This document shows positions 22,786-36,374 of a DNA stretch of 54,204 bases, in pieces; position 1 is the first letter of the stretch; each line of letters begins with the position of its first letter. The notes below the pieces were generated by a model. It made no database searches. It had not been told where the DNA came from and saw only the letters and a program-made list of their open reading frames with translations. Source of the stretch: Purshia tridentata (Eukaryota > Streptophyta > Magnoliopsida > Rosales > Rosaceae); contig QANT01005103.1 in assembly GCA_003254885.1 (NCBI GenBank), positions 1 through 54,204 on the forward strand. Direction: 5' to 3'. The position numbers and the translations under genes were made by a program.

Positions 22786-24297
22786 ACAATTAGGATTGAA
22801 ACAAAAGGAGTGAGTTTCAATTTGTACGTGTGTGAAAATATTCATTCTTCATTGCATTCTTTTTCTTCATTTTTGCGTATTTTAATTACGGATGCCACTT
22901 AATTTAAACTTAACCATATAGCTATATAAGGATGAATTCCCTTAATTACTATTTTCATTTATTTTCTATCTTATAAGTTTGTGTGATTTGATTTAAAAAT
23001 TGAGAATTAGCAATTATGAATCTAAAAATCTTAAGACATATTCAAATTCGGTAGCACATAGAGTAGGCACAAAGTGTGGCACAAGGTGGAGTTGGATTCG
23101 GATTGTTTGTCCCTGATTTATGAAGTAACTCAAGGCACAAAGTGTCTATTAAGAACTATGAATCACGAAATTAGCCTCATATTAGGTTATGTATCATGCA
23201 ATATTAGAAATATCAATTAAGATATCTTCTTAAATTGTACCAAGTTTTCTAACTAAAACCTAGCTAATATACCATAAGGCGATTGAGTCATCGACCATAT
23301 TGGTGTATGTCTTCTTTTTGTTTACTTTTTGGCTTCATAATCAGATTAGTTAAAAAAAAAAGTTTTACTTGTCTTCTGATATCTCTTCATCAAATGATAT
23401 TGGTCACTAGTGTTTGTAACGGTATGATGCCTTTTCTTTTAAGTGGATGTATATATTACGTTCAACTGCGCTTGGAATGTGTAGATGGTACATAGAAGTA
23501 GATGTATGATCTTCAATTAACACAAATATAGTACAATTTAATATAAATATATATTTGATAATAAATGTTGAAAACAATAAATAACTTTGAACTTGATCGT
23601 TTATGATCGTTGGAATGGGATTAGAAACCGAAACCAATCCATTTTAAACTTATCGGTTCTGTAATCGAACCAACATGTGCAAAACCCAAAAACCCACCCT
23701 AAAGTTGATTTGGTCGATTTTTCGTTACATTTGCCCACACCCACAGTTGATTAGGTACGTATATATAGTTGATTGGGTACGTATACTATGTAAACTTGCA
23801 CAGGATGACTAAAGAACTAGAATGGAGAGTTTTTGAAAAGTCAAAGCAGTAGAGAGCAAACCACAGCCACATCCTTGGGCCTTGGCTAGGTGGCCACCTA
23901 ACTTCAACCACTCTCTCCCTCTCTCTCTTTTTTAAAACATATAAATAAATGTAAGAATAAAAAAAATCTGGTTATTTTGTTTTTTGCGATAGTGATGAGA
24001 TTTGGAATGGTCGGTGTTATTTCGGAATTGACAATACACAAATTCACAGCCAACACATACAATGAGCGCTCACATAAGATGGACCCAATTTACCAAAAAA
24101 AGAAAGTGCGGAGGGACCTTGATTTGAAGCAGAATTACATGCTGCTCATATTACAATTGCATATTACAACACACTTAAACACCATACACAGAAAACAAAA
24201 CAAACTCGCATTTGGCTTGATTGATGAGCTTGATATTTATCAACGGCCACAAAGTACAAGTATCCATCATGCATATATGTCGACCCATCACCAACAC
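22786..24297. other. Intergenic region between eIF3f and PIP1, no gene recognised
   Basis: AT-rich DNA. Around 23068-23125 a GGCACAAAGTGT motif occurs twice, resembling a GTGCCACACT motif near 53956, which may be decayed ends of one MITE family. A pyrimidine (CT)n tract lies near 23910-23930. Open frames overlapping the 3' end of PIP1 on the plus strand are antisense shadows. Confidence 0.4.
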
Positions 24298-25461
24298 TCA
24301 CTTAGATTTGAAGGGAATGGCTCTGATCACAACCTGGTGGTACAAAGCTGCAAGTGCGGCTCCAATGAAGGGTCCAACCCAGAAAATCCACTGCATGATC
24401 CAAAAAAGAAAAATTAGCATCAAGATTCAAGATCCAATTGACTAAAACCCAACCATATATGGGTCCTTCTAAAAAGAGAAGGCTTACATGGTCATCCCAA
24501 GCAGATTCCTTGTTGAAGATGATGGCGGCCCCAAGACTCCTGGCTGGGTTGATCCCAGTTCCAGTAATGGGGATGGTGGCCAAGTGCACCAAAAACACCG
24601 CGAACCCAATAGGCAGAGGCGCCAAAATCTGAATCACCAATTCAAATAATTGATCAGAATCACAACCCAATCAAATTTTAAGACAAATAATTCAAATTAA
24701 TCAAAACATACAGGAACATGGGAGTCTCTGGCGCTACGCTTGGCATCAGTGGCAGAGAAAACAGTGTAAACGAGGACGAAGGTGCCCACAATCTCAGCTC
24801 CGAGCCCATCGCCTTTTGTGTAGCCAGGGTTCACAGAGTTGGCTCCACCGCCAAGCCTCTCGAAATCCTTACTGCCCTGCAGACCCTTCACCACGCCAGC
24901 ACCGGCTATGGCGCCAAGCGACTGCATCACTATGTAGAACACCGCCCGCGTCAGCGACAGCTTCCGCGCCAGAAATAGCCCGAACGTCACCGCCGGGTTT
25001 ATGTGACCCCCTAAAATAATGATCGCACGTGTCAGTTTTACTTATGCTAAATAAATAAATGAGTCTGCTTTGAGACTCAAATTTAAGACTAATAAGATTG
25101 AAACGCGTTTTGGTGTGGAACCTGAGATGCCGGCGGTGCAGTAGACGAGGGCGAAGATCATGCCTCCGAAAGCCCAAGCGATCCCTTGAATCCCGACCGT
25201 CGAACACTTGGTGGGAGCTTTGACGACGCCCATCACTGTCAAAACGGTGATGTAGAGGAACAAGAACGTGGCGATGAACTCGGCGATCCCAGCCCGGTAA
25301 AACGACCAGGAGGTCAGCTCGCCCGGCTCGAAGAGCGGCGCCGGAGGCGGCTCCTTGTAGTCCTTTCCCTGATCGTCTTGGCTCTGCGCCGCCGTCCCGA
25401 TCGGCTGCCTCTCCGAGAACTTGTTGGCTCCCAACTTCACATCCTCCTCCTTGGCCTCCAT
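24298..25461 (-). CDS. Plasma membrane aquaporin, PIP1 subfamily
   Basis: Four exons on the minus strand (25461-25122, 25010-24712, 24628-24488 and 24390-24298) give 873 nt and 290 aa. The long N-terminus starting [20 protein letters not shown] and the short tail ending IRAIPFKSK are typical of PIP1 rather than PIP2. Both NPA boxes are present: [10 protein letters not shown] in loop B and [11 protein letters not shown] in loop E. The Arg after the second NPA belongs to the water-selective ar/R filter. PIP1 proteins form tetramers, often with PIP2 partners that bring them to the plasma membrane, and conduct water and in some cases small neutral solutes. All three intron positions keep the frame. 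The isoform within PIP1 cannot be fixed. Confidence 0.96.
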
Positions 25462-25575
25462 TTTTAAATTAATAAATTTCAGAAAAAAACAAGCGCAGAG
25501 CGAGCTCTCACTGACCGTTCGATCGCTTTGATGAGAGTGGTGAGTGTGTTTGAGTGCAGAGTGGTTATGGTGGAG

Positions 25576-25585
25576 TATATATATA
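25576..25585 (-). promoter_or_regulatory. TATA box of PIP1
   Basis: The minus strand carries TATATATATA about 115 bp upstream of the PIP1 ATG, a suitable distance for a leader of roughly 85 bp. Confidence 0.6.
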
Positions 25586-27413
25586 GCATGGAATCGAGCA
25601 CTAGAGTTGATTACGTGAGGAAGAGAGGTGGCGGGACCTAACGGTTGTATTAAATTTGATTTTTTTTTCTTATCATGTGGCCGACCAATCATTTTCTGGG
25701 CTAATAGCCTATTTCATGAGTGTTCATAGAAAGAGACGTAATTACACGTAAATGGCTTTAAGTGGGAATAAAAACTGGTAATTCCACGTGGCACAATGGT
25801 GTCCACGAGTGCAGGAGACAATACTGCACCGTCCTGTCCAGTAGTCCATCTTCAAAAATATTGCTGAAAATTGAGAGCACTCCAATTGATGTTGAATATT
25901 TGAGACGGAACTAAAACAAAGGGTCCATTCTCAGTTTTGGTTCCAGCAAACTCTGAAGATTATGGAAAAGAAAAAAATAAAAATAAAAATAATTTCGCAA
26001 GTGCATACGTTATTCATCGACTATGATATTAGTATATATTGCATGTATTAATTATCTCTATTATTACATGATCTTGTAAGTATAATAACTGTGATTAATG
26101 ATTGTCGTCTGCTGTGGTGCAGATAATCTTGTTTAGCTCGTGCTTTTAATTAACTAAAAATTTTGCTAATTCATAGGTGGCAGTTACTGGCAAAGGAAGC
26201 TTCAATCATTTATATTATCTTCTGAGTTCTGAGTTTGATTCCTTTTTTGTTGTTGATGTTATTTTTATATATATGAGAGGACGAGCACATCCTATGATTA
26301 ATTATCTCTTCATCAATATGTTATATGCAAAGACTGAGAGAATGGAATTGCTGTGCTGACAGCTCCTGCTTTGCTTAGATATATAAACAATTGATAAGTG
26401 TAGGCAAATTGGGATATATCATGGAATTTTAACATTAATGTAATGTGCCCTATTAATTAAACTTGTCAATGGGTTTGTTAGAGAAACTTTAGATAATTTT
26501 ATTGTGTAATTGCAATCAGTGACATTTGTGGATAACAAAAAATAATGTTCACGTAGCTGTTGCAATCATCTCCGATTCCTTATGTTCACCATTTTGCTAT
26601 GGCGCAGAGAATCATATACATGTTGAATAGAATTGGAGTCCCCACATGGGGTGGGAATTTGCATGTCCTGGTCTGCTTGGCCCGCCATTATTAAGTTTCA
26701 AACTCAAACACAGATGGAATTGGAGACTTGGACTGAGCCATGGGCTCATGGTGTCATCTGGACCACAGGTGCATCATGGTAGTCACTTGTCAGCTCCACT
26801 GGGGACTAATTAACAAAATTTTATGACCAAACATTTAAATTGAGAGAAAATTGAAGTTTTCAAAGTTTTGGCTGAAGTTATGATTACTGGAGTATATTGT
26901 TTAGATAGTTGTTGTATGGATTCAATTTAATATTCACTCATATCTTTCAATCTTAAAATGACAAAGTATTCGATGAAATTGTATCAAAAAAATGGATATA
27001 TAACTTACTAACTTCTTGTATGTTATTGCCCATAAAAATTATAATAATACGAATTATTGTTAATGAAAAAATAGTGAAGTGTTTGCTCATGATGTTATTT
27101 ATTAGGTTAATTAAGCTCTTTGGTTTTGGGATTAATCTGACTAGTTGCAGGAGATTGATTAAGTTAATGTTTAAATGAATAGAGCATGTGGACAAACACT
27201 CGCATAAGAGACAATGATTCCCAATAAAAGCCATAAATAATATATGGTCCTTACTATTTAATAAAATGGTGACAAAAATCGCTTAGACATATTTGATTCT
27301 ATAAATTTCCAATAGTTTGGTAGGAGAAGCCGCCCGTTGAATTAAGGCCATTGCTTTGCTTGTTGCTGATTTGGCAGCACATGCTCATCCTGGAGAGTGG
27401 AGTTGGCTTGACC

Positions 27414-27446
<33 letters not shown>

Positions 27447-29867
27447 CATTTATTTNACCAGAGTTTTTTTTTTTTTTTTTTATACATTTTCTGCATTAAT
27501 TAATTAAATAAATACTAAACCAGATGGATTAAGCACTGGAGACAAGAAAAAAATTCTAAAACAGCAACAAAAAGTGAGATGCTGTGTCATATTCACATGA
27601 AAGATATATATAAGAAAGAATATATAGATATATAATTAGGTAGTTTGCTCTTATCAGTCTATAAATAAACAATGAAAAGGAGCCAGGATAATTTATTAAA
27701 TGTTCACCACACCACAGGCATTTACTTAAGAATACTAATAATAATAATAATAATTTCTTACAAGGACCATTTAATTGAGAACAATGTACCATTTTTGGAC
27801 ATATCAATCAACCAATCCAATGAAAAAGGAAAAAAATCATCAGTTTAGGATGTGACCAAAAAAGGAAAAGAAATAACGGGGAGATTTATGATAACTCATG
27901 AAAAATTATCATCAAATTATGAAAACTTGGGTTGCAAGCAACAGATTAGTGAATCCCTTTGTGGCAGACATTATGATGAAAGCATGCTCTTAAATATAAA
28001 CCCAAGTAATATAAACCAAGATAAATTAAACCTCAAATTTTATATGCCTCACTCACTCTGTATCATTTTTTGTTTTGTTTACCTGGTACTTTGTACTTGG
28101 CGATGTCTGTAACTCTGTGTTGGACTTGTGTTTGATGTCTTGGGTTATTTTTTTCTGGGAAAAAAGAAGAAGGTTATAAATTTATAATCAGTTTTCACCA
28201 ATTCATAAAAAGTAAAAAAAATGATTTTCAGAAGCAATAATGCAAATAAAGTAGTACCGACTTTCACCGCCCAAGCGCATCATTCTTGTTTTGATGCGCA
28301 TGGTTCACGTTTTAAAATGAATTATATGTATTGAGTAGTGCTACTACTGTGCCCACTGGCCACTGGCCTATCTATTATGATGTGACTCCCTCAAGCCTGA
28401 CAAAGGTGACGGAAATTTTTGACCATATTTATTTGCTAACTTAATTAATGACTCCATTTTGTTGCTTTGTGAATTACCTCGTCACTTATTTGTTGTGGAC
28501 TTCTTATGCTCTGCCTCTGCTGGGACCCTAAGGAGGCCCAACGTCTCAGAGACCCAATTAATCTCTATTGGACTCTCGGCCGAAATTTTAGTTTCTCATG
28601 GGCTCACGGATTGTTGTTGGGTCAACGTGAACAAGTTTCAATATGAATTATGAAATGTCCAAATATTAATTAAAAAATGATGAAGGATAAGCAAGCAAAA
28701 GATACCCAAAAACCAGGGTGAGTTACGAAATTTTTGGTGCTTCAATTTAAAGCTATAACTTTTAAGCTACTCTCTTTATGGTTAATTTCATCAAACTGTT
28801 TATGCATGTTCTAGCAGTCGCTCAAGAAGTCGAGTCATGCCAAGTTCTTTTATTTCTTTATTCGTTTAAGACGGACCTCACAATTCACATCAAACATAAG
28901 GAATTCATTCCATCTCAATCAGAAAACAGTGTAAAAATGGCATTTTATTTGCTTGGAATCCACGACATCCATCATACTTTGACTTTTGCACTGCTCAATC
29001 ACCAAAAATTTAGCACCTGGATTTCGAACTTTGTTCTAGTTAGAAATACATTTGATTCATACACAGATATTGACTCTTCAAACCCAAAAGTTAAAATATC
29101 GTGCAGTTACTTTTACTTCTCAGTCTCAGATCCATTATCCAACCCAGTAGCGGAGGACAAACGACGTCGTCAGAGCATTGAAAAATGACTGACAGACCAC
29201 AAGCCATTCAAACATGGCGGGCTCTATTTTTTTTTTTTTCTTTTTATTTAACAACAAATGTTGGCTATTTTATTTAGTTTCCTAGTTTACTTACTCTTGT
29301 AAATTGGATTTCCCTGTAAATTCCTTCTTAAGGATAAGGATTAAGGACACATCAATAACTTTACTTACCCAAAAAACTATGTTGACAACAGATATCATTT
29401 CTAATCAAAACGCAAAGCTCTAAGTTGTCGTACTGTCGTACACCTTCATTAGCTAGCACCAATCTTTGCGTCTACTACCTCACATTCTAAACAATCACCG
29501 TCCCTACACGGTGGAGTAGCCTTAATCCCCTCAGCCCCCTCCGATCTGACAGACCAAAACGCCAGTGCGGACGTCGCTTCGACCGTGGACGATGAGTTCG
29601 ACGACATCAGCTCCCCATCACCATCTCTAATCCCATCGTCGTATGGTCGCGTCACACCGTTATTAAACTCTCTAATTACTCTACCGGTGACGACAGGACC
29701 GGAGAGATAGATATTAGTTAACAGCAAAGTTCTGCGACGACTGAGTTCCGAACTCGTCCTCCAAACGATTCGTCCGACTCGGCCAAATCGGCTTAGCTGC
29801 TAGCTCGGCTTGGAGCGCGAGCGAGCGACGACGACGACCGAGTTCGCCGGCAAGCCGCCACGCGGTG
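25586..29867. other. Intergenic region between divergent PIP1 and GT64 genes
   Basis: More than 4 kb between two divergent genes, without a gene I can support. It contains a CCACGTGGCA G-box near 25787, an (ATA)n stretch near 27730, and a long poly-T tract next to an undetermined base at 27456 with duplicated flanking sequence. Short open frames at 28778-29188 (+) and 29449-29727 (-) show no recognisable domains. About 29400-29867 is GC-richer and probably is the promoter and 5' leader of the GT64 gene. Confidence 0.45.
27411..27480. other. Poly-T tracts with single undetermined base and duplicated flank
   Basis: ACCAGAG followed by poly-T occurs on both sides of the N at 27456. The same pattern at the other N positions suggests a join between overlapping sequence ends rather than biology. 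Confidence 0.6.
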
Positions 29868-32581
29868 ATGGTGACGAGAGGGAGCGTTTATAACCGTCGA
29901 ACGGTTCAGAGGTTCCGGCAGGCGATGATCTCGACCGTTGGATCGGTGAAGATCAGGCTTCTGCTTTGCTGCTGTATCGGCCTCACCCTCTTCGCGCTCG
30001 CTAGTCGAGCTTCAGACTTCATGGGATGGACCAGTCACACTGCTTCTCTGGAACGGTTCTCTGAGTCTAGGTTCGTTAAAGTTGTTTAACTGTTGATATC
30101 CCTCCGCATTAGTCGCTAATTAGAAATTACTTATCAGATTTAAGCCAACCATTCAAACTTGCAATTCACTGTGAATGATTCTATTTTTGGCAAGTAAACT
30201 CCGCGTTTATATCTGATGTTTAGTAAGAAAAACTCTCTCTTTGCGACTTTTGCTTTCTGGGAAAGCCATTTTAAAGAAAGTTTCTATTTTGTTGCTTTGA
30301 ATCAGATATTGTCAAAATCCCAAAAGAATTGAAAATGGTCAAATTGAGGTAGATAAATTGGGGAATCTTATTTTGGATTGTTGACAATAATTTCCATTTT
30401 AGATAATTGTTTGGGCAAAGTTGGGATGAATATATTTAGAAAATAATCGTGCTATTTATTACACATATTTCAAAGGAAATGACGCTTACTTAGCTCTGTT
30501 CTTTTTTGGTAATTTGTACGCAGGAAAGGGTATTCTATTGTAATGAACACATGGAAGAGATATGATCTTTTGAAGCAGTCTATTTCACACTATTCTAGAT
30601 GTTCTCGGCTTGATTCGATACATATTGTGTGGAGTGAGCCAAGTCCTCCATCTGATTCTCTGAGAAAATTTCTATACCACATTGTTCAATTGAACACTAG
30701 AGATGGGCGACAAGTTGAATTGAAATTTGATATCAATATGGAAGACAGTTTGAACAACCGGTTCAAAGAAATTAATGATTTGAAAACAGACGCCATTTTT
30801 TCAATCGATGATGATGTCATATTTCCCTGCTATTCAGTAGAATTTGCTTTCGATGTTTGGCAAAGTGCGTCGGATACAATGGTCGGATTTGTTCCCCGTA
30901 TGCACTGGCTTGATCAAATGGTATGTCTTAATCTGATATAGTTTCTCCTCTTGCTGCAATTCTTAGTCTGAAAATTCTTTTTAATTTTGTGTGTATCAAC
31001 TTGTTATAGATCCATTTAAACTTGAACTATATATTGTTTTCTACTTTTTAGGCTAGACAACCTTTACATCAAGACCATTAGCATTTACCAAAGAATCACA
31101 ATTTTATTCATAATGTTGAAAACTCTTTATGGAACACTCGAATAACTATCTAACCAACATAATAACATATGCTCTCTGTGCAGAAAGGTGATAAGAATCA
31201 CTACGTATATGGTGGATGGTGGTCAGTTTGGTGGACGGGTACATACAGTATGGTACTGTCTAAGGCTGCCTTCTTCCACAAAAAGTACCTAAGTCTGTAC
31301 ACAAATGATATGCCAGCATCGATCAAAGAATATATAACCAAGAACAGGTTTTCAGTTTCACTTTGAGCATTTGTTGCTTATCTTTTTCTAAACATACATC
31401 ATTTGAGCTGTGTGTGCAATTTCCACTGAATCTTGGATTGGATTTCACCAGGAACTGTGAAGACATAGCCATGTCTTTTCTCGTAGCAAATGTGACTGGT
31501 GCTCCCCCTATATGGGTGAAAGGTAATCATATATTCTATGCTAATTATAATTGTTTTTAAGTTTTCTTCCTTGAATCTCCTTGTTCGACATAGAGTAGTT
31601 TTCTAATGCCGCCCAATGAATGATTATTTTGGTTATTTACAGGTTATTATAATCTGAATACAATTGAAATGAGATAATATTATTTATTTTCTTTTGGTGA
31701 ATTTCAAAAACTTTGTTAAATAAAGGACAGGCAGTAGAAGTCAAAAACCACATATAATACTTGTATCTAGCTCTTTGAGGGGTCATGTTGATAGTTCCCT
31801 CATTTTTTCGTGTGGCTTTACTCATCAGCTTGATCCACAAGTTTCACACTCTTTATTCCATAGCTTGTTTTATTTGAACCAACTGTCCTCCAACTTGGTG
31901 CAACCATGTACCTTCATTTCATATGATAAAATAATCGTTGTCTGCTACTTTTATATTCTTTTCAAAATTATATAATTAGGTTGAGGCAAGAAATTTGGCA
32001 GTTGAGGGGGACTTGTCCTCTGTTTCTGATAGTATAGCTGGTTAAATAACATTTTGGAGGAATATTAATTTGTTTTGTGATTTTGGGTAGGTCTACCTCA
32101 CTTGTTCCCACCATATTACCACTGTTTAAAAGGAGGGAAAGGGAGGAAAAAATGGACTATTACTTTTATAGATATTGTAAACCAAGAAAATTGTGTCTGA
32201 CAGGCACCAGAAATGAACTTGTGTTCATTAGTCTGAAGGGGAAGGAGGAAACCAAGGAAAACGTGTGTTATTAGCGTTTGAAAACTTAAGACTACATGTT
32301 TCTGTTATTATAATCGTCACTTTGCTTGGACAATACTCTCTTACGTTAGCAATTTAGCACTCATTATTTCATTTGTATATTGATAATATCTCACTATATG
32401 CTACTGGTACTTTCATTCAGGTAAAATATTCGAGATTGGTTCAACTGGAATCAGTAGCATGGGAGGTCACAGTGAAAGAAGAACCCATTGCGTTGATAAG
32501 TTTGTTGCCGAGTTTGGACGAATGCCATTGGTACCTACGTCTGTGAAGGCTGTTGACAGTCGCAACATCTGGTTTTGGTGA
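29868..32581 (+). CDS. GT64 family glycosyltransferase, EPC1/GMT1-like
   Basis: Five exons (29868-30070, 30524-30920, 31184-31347, 31452-31522 and 32421-32581) give 996 nt and 331 aa. A basic N-terminus is followed by one membrane segment at about residues 30-46, as in Golgi type II enzymes. The exostosin-like GT64 domain carries YSIVMNTWKRYDLLKQSI, a DDD metal-binding motif in FSIDDDVIF at 163-165, VPRMHWL, GGWWSVWWTGTYSMVLSKAA, and the C-terminal end AVDSRNIWFW. This order matches Arabidopsis At3g55830 (EPC1, also GMT1), which adds mannose to glycosyl inositol phosphorylceramides and affects cell adhesion. The family is secure; the exact substrate is inferred from similarity recalled from memory. 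A preceding in-frame GTG at 29865 is not the start. Confidence 0.92.
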
Positions 32582-32859
32582 TTCCAGAGCTTACATTTTC
32601 TTCTATGGAATTGCTGAGAGAATTTCCGATGTTTTGGTTCTGTTAGAGTTAGTTATTCAGATACTAGTTAGGTTCCTGAGTTGTCTCATATTGAATTCTA
32701 AAAGATGTATGCGTTTTTGTGACGGAAGCTAGTTTAGCCCGCTCATATTGATATAGATTGATTTCTTGTATTCTTACCATGTAACACGAAGTAGTTGCTT
32801 TATGAGAGTAACTCATTCCTTATACTTGAAATTACAGATTTACACTTCTCATCTACTCA

Positions 32860-32890
<31 letters not shown>

Positions 32891-33794
32891 CAGACATTTA
32901 CAAAAAATATTTTGAATGAATCAAGGCTAATCCCTGATCCTCATGATTTATCCAGTCATAGTTCATATTTAATTCAGGTAGAGAGATGAAAGTAAACGAC
33001 TTTGACAAACTGCTTCCAAATATCTAACATCCCGCCTTCTGTGGGAACTTCGAAAACTGGATNAGTTGCTTTATGAGAGTAACTCATTCCTTATACTTGA
33101 AATTACAGATTTACACTTCTCATCTACTCAATACTCTATCCTCAGTTTTTTTTTTTTTTTTNTTTTTTTTTTTTCAGACATTTACAAAAAATATTTTGAA
33201 TGAATCAAGGCTAATCCCTGATCGTCATGATTTATCCAGTCATAGTTCATATTTAATTCAGGTAGAGAGATGAAAGTAAACGACTTTGACAAACTGCTTC
33301 CAAATATCTAACATCCCGCCTTCTGTGGGAACTTCGAAAACTGGATTTGGTGATCATTTTAGTTGAAGCATGCATCTGATTTATTGAATCTTTTTGAATT
33401 TTAAGATTGCGTTATTAATTTAGACAATACTCTATAAGGGAAAACAGTATTTTGAAATTGAAATGATTTCCATATTCAGAACAGAAAAATCTTGAAATTC
33501 AAAGCATTTCCCCTGCAGCATTTTGGTCAACTTTATCATTGAAGCCAAATTATCACTGAGAATGTATAAAGCAAACTTTGGAACTACATGCATATTTTGG
33601 ACACGTTCAAGCAAACAACTTCGTCAAAGCTCAAACTCATTTCTTATTATTAAGCAACTGGGATACAAAACTGGATAGGGATTCTTATTTTCTTGGTGAA
33701 ATTCCTTTGTATAAATATGTAATTTAAGCAAAAACAAAAGGTTCCTGTCAATATCAGATAGCGACTTTGTAGGTCGCCATGTTTATTCAGCTAG
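32582..33794. other. 3' flank of GT64 gene and gap to TPR gene
   Basis: Convergent gene ends. The main content is a roughly 270-bp direct duplication around a single N at 33063, described separately. Nothing else was recognised. Confidence 0.5.
32793..33346. repeat. Direct duplication of about 270 bp around a single N
   Basis: Copy 1 (32793-33062) and copy 2 (33064-33346) both begin AGTTGCTTTATGAGAG and end CGAAAACTGGAT, and are separated by exactly one N at 33063. They differ mainly in the poly-T tract: copy 2 has an extra CTCTATCCTCAG segment and its own N at 33162. A C/G substitution also occurs in CCCTGATC(C/G)TCATG. The arrangement looks like two overlapping contig or haplotype ends joined without merging. 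Confidence 0.9.
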
Positions 33795-36210
33795 TTACAA
33801 AACTTTGTTGTAGTTGTCATAGGATGTGTTGATAGGGAAGCAAGTCTCTTCACCGCCAGTGCTCCAGAGGAAGCTGGCGTACTTGGAGGCATGGTATGGG
33901 TTGTAGGGCTCGGTCGACATTGCCTGCTGGTATCTCTCTTCTGCAGCCCAAAGGTCTTTCCTTACTATCCATAAGAAGTCTGCATATCGGCTCAAAACCT
34001 CAGCATCTGGTTTATCCACTTGCACAGCGCGCCTGAAGCATTCCTCAGCCCTGCATACACAAACACATTAAATCCTGTCATATACTGTGATAAGTGTATT
34101 TTTGTACATTGGATGAGATTGAATCTATGACTTATTTGAATCCTAACATTTTCCCCACTCTCCCTCACCACCTGGACAAGCCCCAGTGGATTCAATTGGT
34201 GATAAGTTGATAACCCATCTATACAATGATGTTTGTGGGGCAGATGACCTTCCTGGACCCATGTAAATGAGAGAACCAAGATCCTTATGACAAAAAGTGA
34301 TGCATGTTTTTTCCTTCAAAGCTCAATTAAGAACATCATACGCCATCATTCTCTAACTATCTTCAAAGAGGATCACATGCAGCAACCCATCGTCAACAGT
34401 GGGACCTATGTTTTTGATAACACTATATAGATATCTCAACTGAAGCAAGGACTCAAATCCTTTCTGATAAGGTTTATCTCCTATAAAGTGACTGCCATAG
34501 CCTTCATGCCAGTGCATGTAAACATAATTTTAAGAAATAAAAAAAACAGGACCAGATCTAGTCATCTATTAACTCCTTCATGGTCCAACCTTACAAAATA
34601 ATCACTTGTATTCATATATATATATGGCTATTGTCTAGTCTTGCTCACTTTCATCAAAATGGTTATGTGCTTAGTCAAGTTAATTTCAGACAAGCAGACA
34701 ACAAAACCAACAAAGATAGACAACTGCAAGTCTGCAAATAGTAAGCAAATTAAAGTAGATAATTTAATACTCACCTATCGTGATCATGAGCCACAACATG
34801 GAGGAATTGTGCATAATTTGACAGCAGAAGTGGATTATGGGGCTCTTGAGCCAAACCCATCTGGTACAAAAGATCGGTTCTGAAGTAATGTGCATAGTCA
34901 TCTGCTTCAAGATGCACAGTGACCGGTGACACAAAGTGTTGCACGGTTTCATGATCAAGAGCCTCAGCCCTGAACTCTGCCTGCATTCTTGAAGCTTCCT
35001 CCACCAGTGAGTTCCACAAATTCACCTCCTCCTCCTTTGTGAACTCCTCATTATTCAACAGTGAAATGCCATACATCTTTTCTGGGACACCAATGGGGTA
35101 TTGGATTGAACTTGTCGAGCTCCCCAAGAGCTTATCCCCACCATCCTCAGTCCCACTTTCACTGGGGCTCACTTTTCCTCCACCACCATCTATGTCCCCA
35201 TTCAAGGCCTTTTCCACAACCCCATTAGAAGAAGTCACTGAAATTTTCAGAACTTTTGAAGCTTCACCAAATTTTGAGTTGGGTTGTAATTCTTTCTCCC
35301 CAGTGACAGTCAAGATATCAGTGATAACCGGCAAAGAAGTGGCTGCAACAACAGCACTATCATTCATTGAATAGACAGTGAAATTTGCTAACAAGATCAT
35401 CACATAGACCATGAGAGTCGGTGTCCCAGAGAAGACCTGCTGAAACAACCACACAAATGAGGCATTCATTTCTCTCTGCACCTTAGATATGATCTCTTGC
35501 AAGTCTTCAGAGAATAGACTTTCCCTTAAGCTTAAAGCGTAGCTATGAAGCTCACGGATAATGAACACCATGGATGAGAATGCCTTGTTCAAAGAGCAAA
35601 GAGTAAACTCCCCTCCTTCTATGGAACTCTCTTCCCACTGTTGCTGCTTCTTCTTTATCAACCGAAGGGACAGAGGAAACTCAAGGCTGTTGGCCTTCCG
35701 TTCAATGCTCGACCGAATGATTTCACTTCTTTCTGGCCAGTCTGGTGGCTCTGGATGAATACCAAGCAGAGAAGGTTCTAAAGAATTAAGCTTCAAGCTC
35801 GAAACTTTCATTGAAAAACCACTACCTAAGCTATTTTCGCCTCCTGGGTACGTGAAACTAGGAGACATTTTCGACCCGACGCAAGCTGTTTCCTCGTTAT
35901 TTTCGTCATCATCCTCACAAAGATTGAACTTTTGTGCCAATTCTTCAATCTGATCCGACAATTCTTCGAATGAGAAGTCATCAAAATTGGCTCTACAAGA
36001 ATGCTTCAAAGTATGATCTTTCAAATTACTAAACCCATAAGAGACCAAACCATGAACAAACCCAGAAGCCAAAGCTCCATTGGTTCCACTAGGCTTTTTG
36101 AGTGAATGAAAAGAATATGATGATGATTTTGAAAAAGAAGAATAAGATGGACGAGGGAGAGCAATACTTCTGCTTTGCCAAGTCTTAGAAGAAGCGACCC
36201 CCGATCCCAT
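33795..36210 (-). CDS. Tetratricopeptide-like superfamily protein, plant-specific
   Basis: Two exons (36210-34775 and 34050-33795) give 1692 nt and 563 aa. The N-terminus is Ser/basic-rich, which could be an organellar transit peptide. An acidic cluster lies at about 98-107 and a hydrophobic stretch at 252-280 (GTPTLMVYVMILLANF), possibly a membrane segment. The C-terminal part holds TPR-like repeats: NPLLLSNYAQFLHVVAHDHD, PDAEVLSRYADFLWIVRKDL and NPYHASKYASFLWSTGG. This arrangement resembles the Arabidopsis TPR-like family around At2g29670/At1g07280, whose role is unknown to me. The single intron falls within the repeat region. Partners and localisation cannot be deduced. Confidence 0.88.
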
Positions 36211-36374
36211 ATCTCTAATAATCAGCCCTTAAAAATGCTCAAACTTCTAACAAATCTAATGATACACAGAGAGCTCCCAAAAACAGAGCCACAGATTCAG
36301 GAACCGGAAATTGAAGAAACAAAAAAAAGAGTGGGGTAGAGATAAAGCGGTCAGTGTCCCATGAAACCCGTGCA

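Noticed and set aside
23977..24417. 146-codon plus-strand frame over the 3' end of PIP1
   Set aside because: It is antisense to the PIP1 last exon and 3' UTR and has no recognisable domain.
28778..29188. 136-codon plus-strand frame
   Set aside because: No domain, no promoter features and AT-rich codon use; most likely a chance open frame.
29449..29727. 92-codon minus-strand frame before the GT64 gene
   Set aside because: It lies in the GC-richer leader/promoter of the GT64 gene, has no recognisable domain, and is probably a composition effect.
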